This document shows positions 1-5,881 of a stretch of DNA of 7,159 nt, one piece after another; the stretch's first letter is position 1, and the number at the start of each line of letters is the position of its first letter. The stretch covers positions 1 to 7,159 of the forward strand of contig CAMFJP010000075.1 of assembly GCA_945957075.1 (NCBI GenBank), written 5' to 3'. A model generated the notes under the pieces. It was not told the origin of the DNA. It searched no databases and saw only the letters and a list, made by a program, of their open reading frames with translations. The position numbers and the translations under genes are program-made. The DNA comes from an uncultured Chlamydiae bacterium (GTDB lineage Bacteria; Chlamydiota; Chlamydiia; Chlamydiales; Rhabdochlamydiaceae).

Positions 1-4
1 GCGA

Positions 5-37
5 TCGTCGGCAGCGTCAGATGTGTATAAGAGACAG
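5..37 (+). other. Nextera read-1 transposase adapter (library artefact)
   Basis: The 33 bases match the Illumina Nextera read-1 adapter, ending in the 19-bp Tn5 mosaic end at 19-37 (AGATGTGTATAAGAGACAG). This is sequencing-library DNA left at the end of a contig, not part of the organism. Bases 1-4 lie outside it and are also suspect. Any reading frame that starts here (for example from the ATG at 23) is an artefact, so genomic sequence should be taken to begin at about base 38. Confidence 0.97.
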
Positions 38-133
38 GCGCCCTCTGTGGTAAAAATCTTAGTCCAATTCACCAACATGGGTAACAGTTTTAAAGCATGC
101 TGTAAGATGTCCTCAAAAAAATTGGATGGTTAT

Positions 134-265
134 ATGGCATGGGGATGTACCAAAGTGGAAGACCAAAGAGAATTGTTCATAAAAGAATTTATGAATGGAA
201 CAGATAGTGTTACACAGCTGTGCAAGAAATATTACATAAGTCGGAAAACAGCATATAAATGGTAG
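134..265 (+). pseudogene. IS481-type transposase, N-terminal remnant
   Basis: This encodes 43 residues beginning MAWGCTKVEDQRELF and ending CKKYYISRKTAYKW, followed by a TAG stop. The pattern of a short N-terminus, an acidic 'xDQRxxF' start to the first helix, then 'LCxxYxISRKTxYKW', is the helix-turn-helix DNA-binding head typical of IS481-family transposases. Complete members run to roughly 300 residues with a DDE integrase core, none of which is present. The ATG at 134 matches the usual family start; the frame is open further upstream but runs into adapter sequence. Reading through the TAG gives only a few more codons (YRDQFC-like) before TGA at 281-283, so the gene is decayed or truncated as well as nonsense-mutated. 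No clear terminal inverted repeat was found in 38-133. It marks old insertion-sequence activity beside the toxin-antitoxin genes. Confidence 0.75.
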
Positions 266-295
266 CGGGATCAGTTTTGTTGACTATTTTCATGC

Positions 296-320
296 AAAAT
301 ACCTAGTTTCTGGGTATTTT
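296..320. terminator. weak A+T-rich hairpin
   Basis: AAAATACC (296-303) and GGTATTTT (313-320) are perfect 8-bp inverted repeats around a 9-nt loop. The arm ends in T's and more T-rich sequence follows (TTTT at 327-330), so it could terminate transcription coming from the transposase remnant before the AbiE promoter. With only two G:C pairs in the stem the call is weak. The rest of 266-390 shows no gene. Confidence 0.25.
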
Positions 321-384
321 ATCAGATTTTCGAGGTTTTAGACAAGACATGTAGTCGACAGTGGTAGAGTGTTTTAAAAGAAAA

Positions 385-405
385 ACCCACTTGATAATGT
401 TGGGT
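385..405. promoter_or_regulatory. possible AbiEi operator (inverted repeat over the -35)
   Basis: ACCCA (385-389) and TGGGT (401-405) form a short inverted repeat that brackets the -35 hexamer of the AbiE promoter. AbiEi antitoxins of characterised type IV systems repress their own operon by binding inverted repeats in the promoter, so the position is right for an operator. The arms are only 5 bp and the identification is an inference. Confidence 0.3.
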
Positions 406-419
406 GCCTGAGTTAAAAT
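391..419 (+). promoter_or_regulatory. sigma70-like promoter of the abiE operon
   Basis: TTGATA (391-396) and TAAAAT (414-419) each match the bacterial consensus hexamers at 5 of 6 positions and are separated by exactly 17 bp. Transcription would start near 426, about 14 nt before the ATG at 440, giving a very short leader with only a weak ribosome-binding site (CAAGAG at 425-430). Confidence 0.6.
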
Positions 420-439
420 AAAATCAAGAGACCTTAATT

Positions 440-1036
440 ATGAAAAATTCAAACACCCTCAAAGCTATTGATCAGCTTTTAATCCGCCCCTCTTTCACGA
501 TAGCGGAAGCCAAAGAATTTGGGGTTTCCGCTGCCCATTTGGGGTACTATATTAAAAAGGGACTAATCAAACGCTTAGGTCGCGGTATTTACCAAGGTGC
601 TGATTATACAGCTTCTCCTGAAAATTTTCGGTGGGAAGATCTTATCGATGCTGTTAATTCCGTTCCAGGCGGGGCGATCTGCCTTATTTCCGCGCTAGCA
701 ATTTATGAGATAACTGATGAAATCCCTCGTCAGCACTGGATTGCAGTATCTCACACGACGTCCATTGATAGAGGTCCCAATGTAAAAATCATGAGATTTC
801 GAAATATGGACCTGGGTAAAACAAAGATGGATCTTGCGGGCATTAGCATACCCATCTTTGATCGTGAACGTACCATTATCGATGCTTTTAGGCTGCTCAG
901 TCGAGAAACCGCCATCAAGGCTTTAAAAATGGCACTATCGGCTAAAGGGGAGCGCCTTAATCTACGCAGACTGCAAGCCTACGCTAAAAAACTTAGATTT
1001 AACATTGCTCCCTATCTACTCACGGCAACAACATGA
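440..1036 (+). CDS. abiEi: AbiEi-type antitoxin / transcriptional repressor
   Basis: This is the antitoxin of a type IV (AbiE) toxin-antitoxin system, of the kind first described as abortive-infection phage defence. Family knowledge says AbiEi counteracts the toxin without binding it and represses the operon through an N-terminal winged helix. The 198-residue product fits. Residues about 5-50 form the winged-helix domain, with helices around 'FTIAEAKEFGVS' and the wing 'GLIKRLGRGIYQG'. The C-terminal region carries the family-like 'GGAICLISALAIYEITDEIP' stretch (about 77-96), then 'QHWIAVS' and 'IPIFDRERTIIDAFRLL' (about 137-153), followed by a basic helical tail. The stop overlaps the start of the toxin gene as ATGA, so the two are translationally coupled. 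A strong promoter lies just upstream. The gene appears intact. Confidence is high for the family; the physiological role in this host is inferred. Confidence 0.9.
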   Translation: MKNSNTLKAIDQLLIRPSFTIAEAKEFGVSAAHLGYYIKKGLIKRLGRGIYQGADYTASPENFRWEDLIDAVNSVPGGAICLISALAIYEITDEIPRQHWIAVSHTTSIDRGPNVKIMRFRNMDLGKTKMDLAGISIPIFDRERTIIDAFRLLSRETAIKALKMALSAKGERLNLRRLQAYAKKLRFNIAPYLLTATT

Positions 1037-1878
1037 ATGAACAAGCATTAAAAAATCGTCTTCAAGCCATCTCAAAAGAAAAAGGGATTCAATTTAATGA
1101 GTGCTGGAAAAAACTTCTCCTCGAGAGGCTTCTATTTCGACTATCCCGATCTGCCCACGCAAAAAAATTTATCTTTAAGGGCGGATTCCTATTGGCCTAC
1201 CTAATGGAAATAGGAAGGGAAACAACGGATCTCGATTTCCTGCTCACGAGAATGAATGCAAGTGCAGATGAGATCAAGCAGGTCGTTACGGAAATTATTG
1301 GTACGGAATCAACGGATGGTTTTTTGTTTTACTATGAGGGCATAGAGCTTTTGGAGCAGCCTCATATGGATTATCTTGGTTATCGAGTAAGTCTGAGTGC
1401 TACATTCGGCCGGATGAAAGATAAAATCCATATTGATGTGGGAACGGGAGATGTTGTTAATCCCGATACCCGCGAACTCCACCTCTTTCAATATCGAGAC
1501 AAGCCTCTATTTGAAAATGAAATTTCTTTAATGGTGTATCCTCCCGAAACAATTTTTGCCGAAAAACTTGAAACCGTGATTTCCAAAGGAGCCATTAATA
1601 GCCGGATGAAGGACTATCATGACTTGATTCTTCTTTCGCGTAATCCAGGCATGATTGACTTCGAGAGGCTGCAAGCTACGATAAAGAGCACATTTCATCA
1701 TCGTGGTACAGCATTTGAATTGATAAATTTTAGCGAGTCGGACCTTAAGCCTCTGGATAGGCTCTGGGTGGCACATCTCAAAAACCTTAGCGACACCGCT
1801 CAGACATTGAATCTTCCAGGAAATATTCAAAATGTCATCATAGAGATCAACAAAACCCTCAAGAAATTAGCTCTTTGA
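1033..1878 (+). CDS. abiEii: AbiEii-type nucleotidyltransferase toxin
   Basis: This is the toxin partner of the upstream antitoxin, a DNA-polymerase-beta-like nucleotidyltransferase. Characterised relatives stop growth by transferring nucleotides, to tRNA acceptor ends in some cases; the target here is unknown. The 281-residue product has the expected catalytic motifs: motif I 'KGGFLLAYL' with K49-G50-G51 followed by D66-L-D68, the third acidic residue D135 in 'IHIDVGTGD', 'ETIFAEKLE' with E177 and K178, and 'RMKDYHDLILL' with K193, D194 and D197. All residues normally required for activity seem present, so the toxin is probably functional. It begins inside the antitoxin gene by a 4-nt ATGA overlap, and no separate promoter is visible. 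No strong terminator follows; a 7-bp hairpin lies at 1937-1954. The pair is a plausible plasmid- or island-borne addiction or phage-defence module. Confidence 0.93.
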   Translation: MNEQALKNRLQAISKEKGIQFNECWKKLLLERLLFRLSRSAHAKKFIFKGGFLLAYLMEIGRETTDLDFLLTRMNASADEIKQVVTEIIGTESTDGFLFYYEGIELLEQPHMDYLGYRVSLSATFGRMKDKIHIDVGTGDVVNPDTRELHLFQYRDKPLFENEISLMVYPPETIFAEKLETVISKGAINSRMKDYHDLILLSRNPGMIDFERLQATIKSTFHHRGTAFELINFSESDLKPLDRLWVAHLKNLSDTAQTLNLPGNIQNVIIEINKTLKKLAL

Positions 1879-1936
1879 CATTCCACTCATATCGCGGACC
1901 AGCCATGGACCACGCATCTATAAAAATCCGCCACAA

Positions 1937-1954
1937 ATGGCAAACGATTGCCAT
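1937..1954. repeat. perfect small hairpin after the toxin gene
   Basis: ATGGCAA (1937-1943) and TTGCCAT (1948-1954) pair perfectly around an ACGA tetraloop. It sits 59 nt after the abiEii stop and could help end or stabilise that transcript, but no run of T's follows, so it is not a standard intrinsic terminator. Confidence 0.35.
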
Positions 1955-1986
1955 AGATAGAACTCCCTTTAGCTGTTGCTAATGAT

Positions 1987-2061
1987 TAGACCTCTTTCGA
2001 AACTTCATTTATTTGCTAAAACTGTGTTTTTTCAAACAAAGCAAGTTTCGAAAAAGGTCTA
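1987..2061. mobile_element. MITE-like inverted-repeat element, 75 bp
   Basis: The arms at 1987-2005 and 2043-2061 are reverse complements over 19 bp with one mismatch (C1994 against A2054). The left arm reads TAGACCTCTTTCGAAACTT. They enclose 37 bp of A+T-rich sequence without coding capacity. TA lies at both outer ends (1987-1988 and 2060-2061), so the core 1989-2059 would be flanked by TA duplications, as expected for elements mobilised by IS630/Tc1/mariner-type transposases. The palindrome makes the outer TA pair symmetrical in any case, so the target duplication is not proven. A very long stem-loop acting in RNA is the alternative. No transposase for it lies in this window. Confidence 0.5.
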
Positions 2062-2071
2062 TTGTGATTTA

Positions 2072-2128
2072 TGGGGTTTGCACGGACTCATAACCCGTCG
2101 GTCGCAGGTTCAAGTCCAAGTTACCCCA
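2072..2128 (+). pseudogene. degenerate methionine-type (CAT) tRNA lacking a D arm
   Basis: The sequence can be laid out as a tRNA. Acceptor strands TGGGGT (2072-2077) and ACCCCA (2123-2128) pair. The anticodon stem ACGGA/CCCGT (2082-2086 with 2094-2098, one A-C mismatch) carries the loop CTCATAA with anticodon CAT at 2089-2091. A variable loop CGGTC and the T-arm 5' half GCAGG-TTCAAGT (2104-2115) follow. Only about 3 nt separate acceptor and anticodon stems, so the whole D arm (normally about 20 nt) is missing. The T stem closes with only two pairs, apparently disturbed by a CAAGT-C-CAAGT near-duplication at 2111-2121. There is no encoded CCA end. It looks like a relic of an elongator-type tRNA-Met, perhaps left by integration or deletion at a tRNA gene. 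A functional armless tRNA is less likely. Confidence 0.55.
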
Positions 2129-2174
2129 CATTTTCTACACCTATACAAAAAGTGGCACTATCAGTTACGCAAGT

Positions 2175-4175
2175 CTATTTATTCCAGCGGTCGTAGAGCT
2201 CTTTCAAGCGGGCAACGTCTTTCATCCCGTCTGCTTTGTCTGGATCGTGTCTTGGGTCTCCTGGGGGGTAGCCATGGGGGTCATCAGGGGGAACGCCAAG
2301 ATACTGCAAGACTCTAGCACCGATTTCTCGAAAGGCAGAGGCTGCGCAAATACCGGCCATCTGATTTCTGCCAACGCCTTCAATGTATCTGTATTCTGGA
2401 TCATCTATTGCAACCAAAAGGACAAAGCGTGGTTCTTTCACGGGAGCAAAGCCTATGAAAGTGGCAATGTGATGTTTTTTCGAATAGGCGCCATTAATGA
2501 CTTTTTCGGTTGTTCCTGTTTTTCCAACCTCTGTGTAGCCAAAGATGTCCCCTCTTGTGGCTGTGCCTCCTGGCTTTGTTGTTGGCTTCATGGCCAAAAT
2601 CATATGTTCTACAATGTCTGTATCCAGGACTTTGGGAAAGGTGTTCTGTTTGGGGGGCAAGATATCTTTGCCCTCTTTGACGATTTTACGGATAAGTGTT
2701 GGGGTAACAAGGTGTCCGCGACTTGCAAATACACCCCAGGCGCGTAGCATTTGGATGCTGTTTACAAGGATATTGTGTCCCATGGCAAGGGAATATGGGG
2801 TCGAAGCCGACCACTCTAAAGTGCCATTTGGGTGTTTTTTTCCAGGCTTTGGAAGGAGTCCGACGCTTTCAGCTGGGAGCTCAATCCCTGTTTTATAACC
2901 AAAGCCAAAGATATTTTGTAGTTGCGCTCTATACCAATCGGCTCCAAGGCGCTCTATGATGCGCTGGGCCATCTTTGCCATATAAACGTTAGAAGATTTT
3001 TGTAGCCCAAGGTACATATTGAGGTACTTATGATAATGAGTGTCTTTGATGGGCTTTCGTCTACCAGGCAAACTTGTTGGGGATGTCGCTAACTTTTCGT
3101 TGGGATCAAATAAGGGGGGCTCGCCCCTAGCTTTCAGTTCTTTATTTGCAAGGAGGCAAAGGGTGAGGGTAATTGGTTTGATTGTGGACCCGGGCTCATA
3201 GGGGTCGGTTAGCGCTTTGACTTTTGTATGTTCTCGAAGCTCGGGGCTACTAAAAAAACTGCCGTACTGCGCAGGATCAAAAAAAGGGTACTGGGCAAGT
3301 GCTAGGATATGGCCTGTATGGGGATCCATAAGAATCGCCCATCCAGAAGAGCCCCCTGCTCTATCCACTGCTTTTGCAATCTCCTCTTCTGCAATTGCTT
3401 GTATGTGATGATTGACTGTGAGATAAATATCGGCTCCATCTTCTGGCTTTTGTAGAACATAGCCGCGCTCTATCTGATGTCTAGATGAGCGCATCATTAC
3501 GCGCTTGCCATCTTTTCCTTTTAAGTACTTATCAAAAAGCAGCTCTAAGCCTCCTGTGGGGGTGCATATTTGCTCTTTTCCATCTTTTTCCTGACGGACT
3601 GTATGCAAAACAGGGCCTAAAAGGGTTCCAAAGGGATAGGATCTTTTATAATCTTGAATAAAAAAAAGTGCGTTACTGGGCATTTTATGCTTTTTGGCGT
3701 ACGGAATCCACCAGCTGTGCACAACATCGCGGTTTGCGCGTTGCATCCACATCACTAATTTTCTGCTATGACTTTTTTTATTAAGCTGGGTCCGTATCTT
3801 TGCTGTATTTTCTGGAGATAGGTGTAAAAGAGAAGAGAGGGTCGATACGATCTCTTCGCGAAGATCTTCTTTAAAAGCGAGGGGGTCTGCATAAAGGTGG
3901 TATTTGGGTACATCGATGACAAGGGGCTGGGGGCGATCGGGGTGTCCTTTTTTCAACGAGGTATTTGCATAAAACACTCCCCTCTTTCCAGGCTCTACGA
4001 CAACCATTTTATGCTGCAAGGCTGCTGTATGAAGCCACTTTTCATGTTCTATAATCTGGAGCTTATAAAACTGACCAATTAATAAAGCAAAAAGTAAAAA
4101 AAGAAATGCAGCGATACCAAGTAAGCGTTTGTGATGCCCTGGACGGGTTACCAGCCAATTCCAGCAATAAGCCAT
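2175..4175 (-). CDS. ftsI: FtsI/PBP3-type septal peptidoglycan transpeptidase (class B PBP)
   Basis: This is a monofunctional class B penicillin-binding protein that crosslinks peptidoglycan at the division site, anchored in the inner membrane with its catalytic part in the periplasm. The 666 residues have a short cytoplasmic N-terminus with basic residues, one membrane helix at about 18-37, a pedestal/dimerisation domain with 'PGKRGVFYANTS' (about 62-73), and a transpeptidase domain. All three active-site motifs are present: S330-T-I-K333 with the nucleophilic serine, S394-S-N396, and K552-T-G554 in 'VGKTGTTEK'. It is longer than E. coli FtsI (588 residues), with added sequence between the N-terminal motif and the catalytic domain and a Pro/Asp-rich tail from about 627. 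Its start overlaps the end of the ftsL-like gene by 28 nt, so translation is probably coupled. No PASTA domain is seen. Chlamydiota divide without FtsZ but keep this enzyme. The murE gene that follows pbp3 in Chlamydia is not present here. Confidence 0.95.
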   Translation of the reverse strand: MAYCWNWLVTRPGHHKRLLGIAAFLFLLFALLIGQFYKLQIIEHEKWLHTAALQHKMVVVEPGKRGVFYANTSLKKGHPDRPQPLVIDVPKYHLYADPLAFKEDLREEIVSTLSSLLHLSPENTAKIRTQLNKKSHSRKLVMWMQRANRDVVHSWWIPYAKKHKMPSNALFFIQDYKRSYPFGTLLGPVLHTVRQEKDGKEQICTPTGGLELLFDKYLKGKDGKRVMMRSSRHQIERGYVLQKPEDGADIYLTVNHHIQAIAEEEIAKAVDRAGGSSGWAILMDPHTGHILALAQYPFFDPAQYGSFFSSPELREHTKVKALTDPYEPGSTIKPITLTLCLLANKELKARGEPPLFDPNEKLATSPTSLPGRRKPIKDTHYHKYLNMYLGLQKSSNVYMAKMAQRIIERLGADWYRAQLQNIFGFGYKTGIELPAESVGLLPKPGKKHPNGTLEWSASTPYSLAMGHNILVNSIQMLRAWGVFASRGHLVTPTLIRKIVKEGKDILPPKQNTFPKVLDTDIVEHMILAMKPTTKPGGTATRGDIFGYTEVGKTGTTEKVINGAYSKKHHIATFIGFAPVKEPRFVLLVAIDDPEYRYIEGVGRNQMAGICAASAFREIGARVLQYLGVPPDDPHGYPPGDPRHDPDKADGMKDVARLKELYDRWNK

Positions 4176-4513
4176 GGCGGTGTCGCAGAAGAAGTTGTGG
4201 GTAGAGGCGTATTATCTATAGGCTCGTATACAGTCACAACGTCTAATCCAACTGGATACTTTAAATGACTAAAAGATGAACTGCTTGCAAGTTTCATTAG
4301 ATGCGCTGGGCCTTCAAATAGCTCCACTTCAAAACGGAGCCTTGTATTTTCTTCATTGAGAAGTTTAACGATTTTTGTCATCTCAGGGATGCGCATTTGA
4401 AGCGCTACAACGTGGTTGCGTCTATCAATATAGGCATACAAAGATATGGCAAGAAAAAGGATACAAAGCAAAATACGAGCGCACGTAAATGTAAAAAACT
4501 TATTCTCATTCAT
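4148..4513 (-). CDS. ftsL: FtsL-like small division membrane protein
   Basis: The 121-residue product has the architecture of FtsL: a short N-terminus, a single membrane helix at about 11-29 ('ARILLCILFLAISLYAYI'), then a charged helical, leucine-zipper-like stretch at about 34-66 containing 'LNEENTRLRFEVELFEG'. A short 'LMKLASSSSFSHLKYP' segment follows, resembling the 'A....L.y..P' element found after the FtsL coiled coil. The C-terminal 35 residues are Pro/Thr/Ser-rich. FtsL proteins are poorly conserved, so position between rsmH and ftsI carries much of the evidence; C. trachomatis has an FtsL-like gene (CT271) in the same slot. Its ATG overlaps the rsmH stop as ATGA, and its own 3' end overlaps the ftsI start by 28 nt. 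It would act as a membrane scaffold for the septal synthase. Confidence 0.8.
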   Translation of the reverse strand: MNENKFFTFTCARILLCILFLAISLYAYIDRRNHVVALQMRIPEMTKIVKLLNEENTRLRFEVELFEGPAHLMKLASSSSFSHLKYPVGLDVVTVYEPIDNTPLPTTSSATPPWLIAGIGW

Positions 4514-5394
4514 AACTTTTCCACTGTACGCATTTTAGCGCTACGCGCCCTTGGATTTGTTCTTTTTTCTTTAAGAGTTGGCTCCATAGGTTTCTTTGTG
4601 AGTAGTCGTAGCGTTTTGGCACGAGCCGCATCTCTAAAGAGATTTTTGACAATGCGATCTTCTAAACTGTGAAATGTGATGACTCCAAGTCTTCCTCCAG
4701 GTTTTAGAAAATCCATAGCACCTGCAATGCCCTCTTGAATTGCCTCTAGCTCTCCATTGACATGGATGCGTAGTGCTTGGAAAACAAGGGTCGCCGGGTG
4801 TCTGCGTCCCGAGCTCTTTAAAGACTTTGCAAGGACGTCAGCGAGATCTTTTGTAGTTTTAAATTTCTTTTTCGTTCTAGCCATGCAAATCGCTTTTGCA
4901 GCACGTCTTGGGTGGCGCTCTTCATAAGTACGAAAAAGAGTTTCTAATTCTTTTTCGGACCAGGTGTTCACAATGTCTGCTGCGGTGTCTCTTGGATCTG
5001 TAGGGTCCATGCGCATATCAAGGGGGCCTTCATGCATAAAGCTAAATCCCCTCTCTGCCAAATCAAGTTGCATCGAGGAAACACCAAGATCAAAAAAGCA
5101 TCCATCTAAAGACGGGGCTTTATTTTTCTTAAGCTGCTCTGGTATATCTGCAAACGAGCCGTGTACCCACGCGAGTTTATTTTTCCAAGGCAAAAGGCGC
5201 TCTTTTGCAATCTGCAAAGCGGATTTATCTCTATCACAGGCAATATATAGGGCAATTTCTGGATGCGCCTCTAAAAGAAGCTGAGCATGGCCACCGGCAC
5301 CAACTGTGCCTTCATAAAAGGTCTTTATTTCGATGTCTTTAAAACAGGCAAGGGTTTCCTCTGGCATGACAGAGATATGGGGCAAGCTACTCAT
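4510..5394 (-). CDS. rsmH: 16S rRNA (cytosine-1402-N4)-methyltransferase RsmH (MraW)
   Basis: This SAM-dependent enzyme methylates N4 of C1402 in the decoding centre of 16S rRNA. With the start at 5394 it has 294 residues, close to the family's usual 300-315. Characteristic motifs are the N-terminal 'HISVMPEETL', the SAM-binding loop 'EGTVGAGGH' (about 28-36), 'FFDLGVSSMQLDLAERGFSF' (about 100-119), 'GPLDMRMDP', 'LRIHVNGEL' (about 208-216), 'VITFHSLEDR' (about 238-247), and the basic C-terminal 'TNPRARSAKMR'. The frame is open to an ATG at 5415, but the 5394 ATG is preferred: it has a full AGGAGG Shine-Dalgarno 6 nt upstream, and the family N-terminus begins just before 'HISV'. With this start it overlaps the 3' end of mraZ by 8 nt and overlaps the ftsL start by 4 nt. 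Confidence 0.96.
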   Translation of the reverse strand: MSSLPHISVMPEETLACFKDIEIKTFYEGTVGAGGHAQLLLEAHPEIALYIACDRDKSALQIAKERLLPWKNKLAWVHGSFADIPEQLKKNKAPSLDGCFFDLGVSSMQLDLAERGFSFMHEGPLDMRMDPTDPRDTAADIVNTWSEKELETLFRTYEERHPRRAAKAICMARTKKKFKTTKDLADVLAKSLKSSGRRHPATLVFQALRIHVNGELEAIQEGIAGAMDFLKPGGRLGVITFHSLEDRIVKNLFRDAARAKTLRLLTKKPMEPTLKEKRTNPRARSAKMRTVEKL

Positions 5395-5881
5395 CACTCC
5401 CCTCCTCTGTCTCATCTAAAAGAGCAAAGGCCTCTTCTGATAATTTTGCTAAATCGCTCTCGGGATCTTTTCCACCCAATAGGGCCTGCAAAGCTGCCTC
5501 ATAAGATTCTTTGGGCCATAGTTCAATTTTATTTAGAACACCTGCAACTACGATCTCTTTTTTGATTTTCACGGCATCTTTTAAAATGGGCGGGATGGTA
5601 ATGCGTCCAATCTTATCACAGGTTGTTTGATACAATGTGGAAAAAAATAGGGTGAAGAATTTCTGATATTTAGCTACATGCTGTTTTGCCTGAAACTTTT
5701 CTACAATCTTTTGAATGTCGCTTTGTCTATAAATGGCAAGGCAACCCCCAAGACCTAGACCTATACTGAATTCAAGCTCCCCTGCCTCGACAAGACCAAA
5801 ACGCATGGATTGGGGCAAGACAAAGCGATTCTTCTCATCTAATTTGGCTGAAAACGAACCGCTGAAGAAGAACCTTCCCAT
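5387..5881 (-). CDS. mraZ: MraZ transcriptional regulator of the dcw cluster
   Basis: MraZ is an AbrB-like DNA-binding protein that, in E. coli and mycoplasmas, binds repeats upstream of its own operon and regulates the division/cell-wall genes. The 164-residue product shows both repeats of the fold: 'LDEKNRFVLP' at residues 14-23, and 'CDKIGRITIP' at 88-97 followed by 'VVAGVLNKIELWPKESYE'. The charged C-terminal extension (Glu/Asp-rich, about 138-164) makes it somewhat longer than E. coli MraZ (152). The ATG at 5881 is chosen because it puts the first DEKxRxxLP motif at the usual distance; an in-frame GTG at 5902 would add 7 residues encoded by the TGGGA box region. AAGGTGGGAG just upstream serves as ribosome-binding site. 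It is the first gene of the minus-strand operon, overlaps rsmH by 8 nt, and is preceded by its own likely binding sites. Confidence 0.93.
   Translation of the reverse strand: MGRFFFSGSFSAKLDEKNRFVLPQSMRFGLVEAGELEFSIGLGLGGCLAIYRQSDIQKIVEKFQAKQHVAKYQKFFTLFFSTLYQTTCDKIGRITIPPILKDAVKIKKEIVVAGVLNKIELWPKESYEAALQALLGGKDPESDLAKLSEEAFALLDETEEGSDE
5401..5406 (-). promoter_or_regulatory. Shine-Dalgarno site of rsmH
   Basis: The minus strand reads AGGAGG here, 6 nt before the ATG at 5394 and inside the end of mraZ. It decides the rsmH start in favour of 5394 over the upstream ATG at 5415 and is the only full-consensus ribosome-binding site noticed in the operon. Confidence 0.8.

Noticed and set aside
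23..133. Upstream extension of the transposase reading frame
   Set aside because: The first codons are adapter sequence, and the rest does not resemble the family before the ATG at 134.
1309..1830. Minus-strand frames within abiEii
   Set aside because: They are shadows of the toxin gene, whose plus-strand translation has all the nucleotidyltransferase motifs.
2164..2171. 8-mer GTTACGCA shared with 7043-7050, just beyond both ends of the conserved block
   Set aside because: The flanking bases do not align well, and a shared 8-mer in 7 kb is readily expected by chance; not enough to call direct repeats or attachment sites.
2061..2174. Intrinsic terminator for ftsI on the minus strand
   Set aside because: No stable G:C-rich stem followed by T's is present. 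The long palindrome at 1987-2061 has a 37-nt loop and is not followed by a T run.
1976..2317. 113-codon plus-strand reading frame
   Set aside because: It runs through the inverted-repeat element, the tRNA relic and the antisense end of ftsI. It has no ribosome-binding site and no recognisable protein character.
2247..4082. Several plus-strand reading frames opposite ftsI
   Set aside because: They are antisense shadows of a gene with all its active-site motifs; their translations are Cys/Trp-rich and show no family features.
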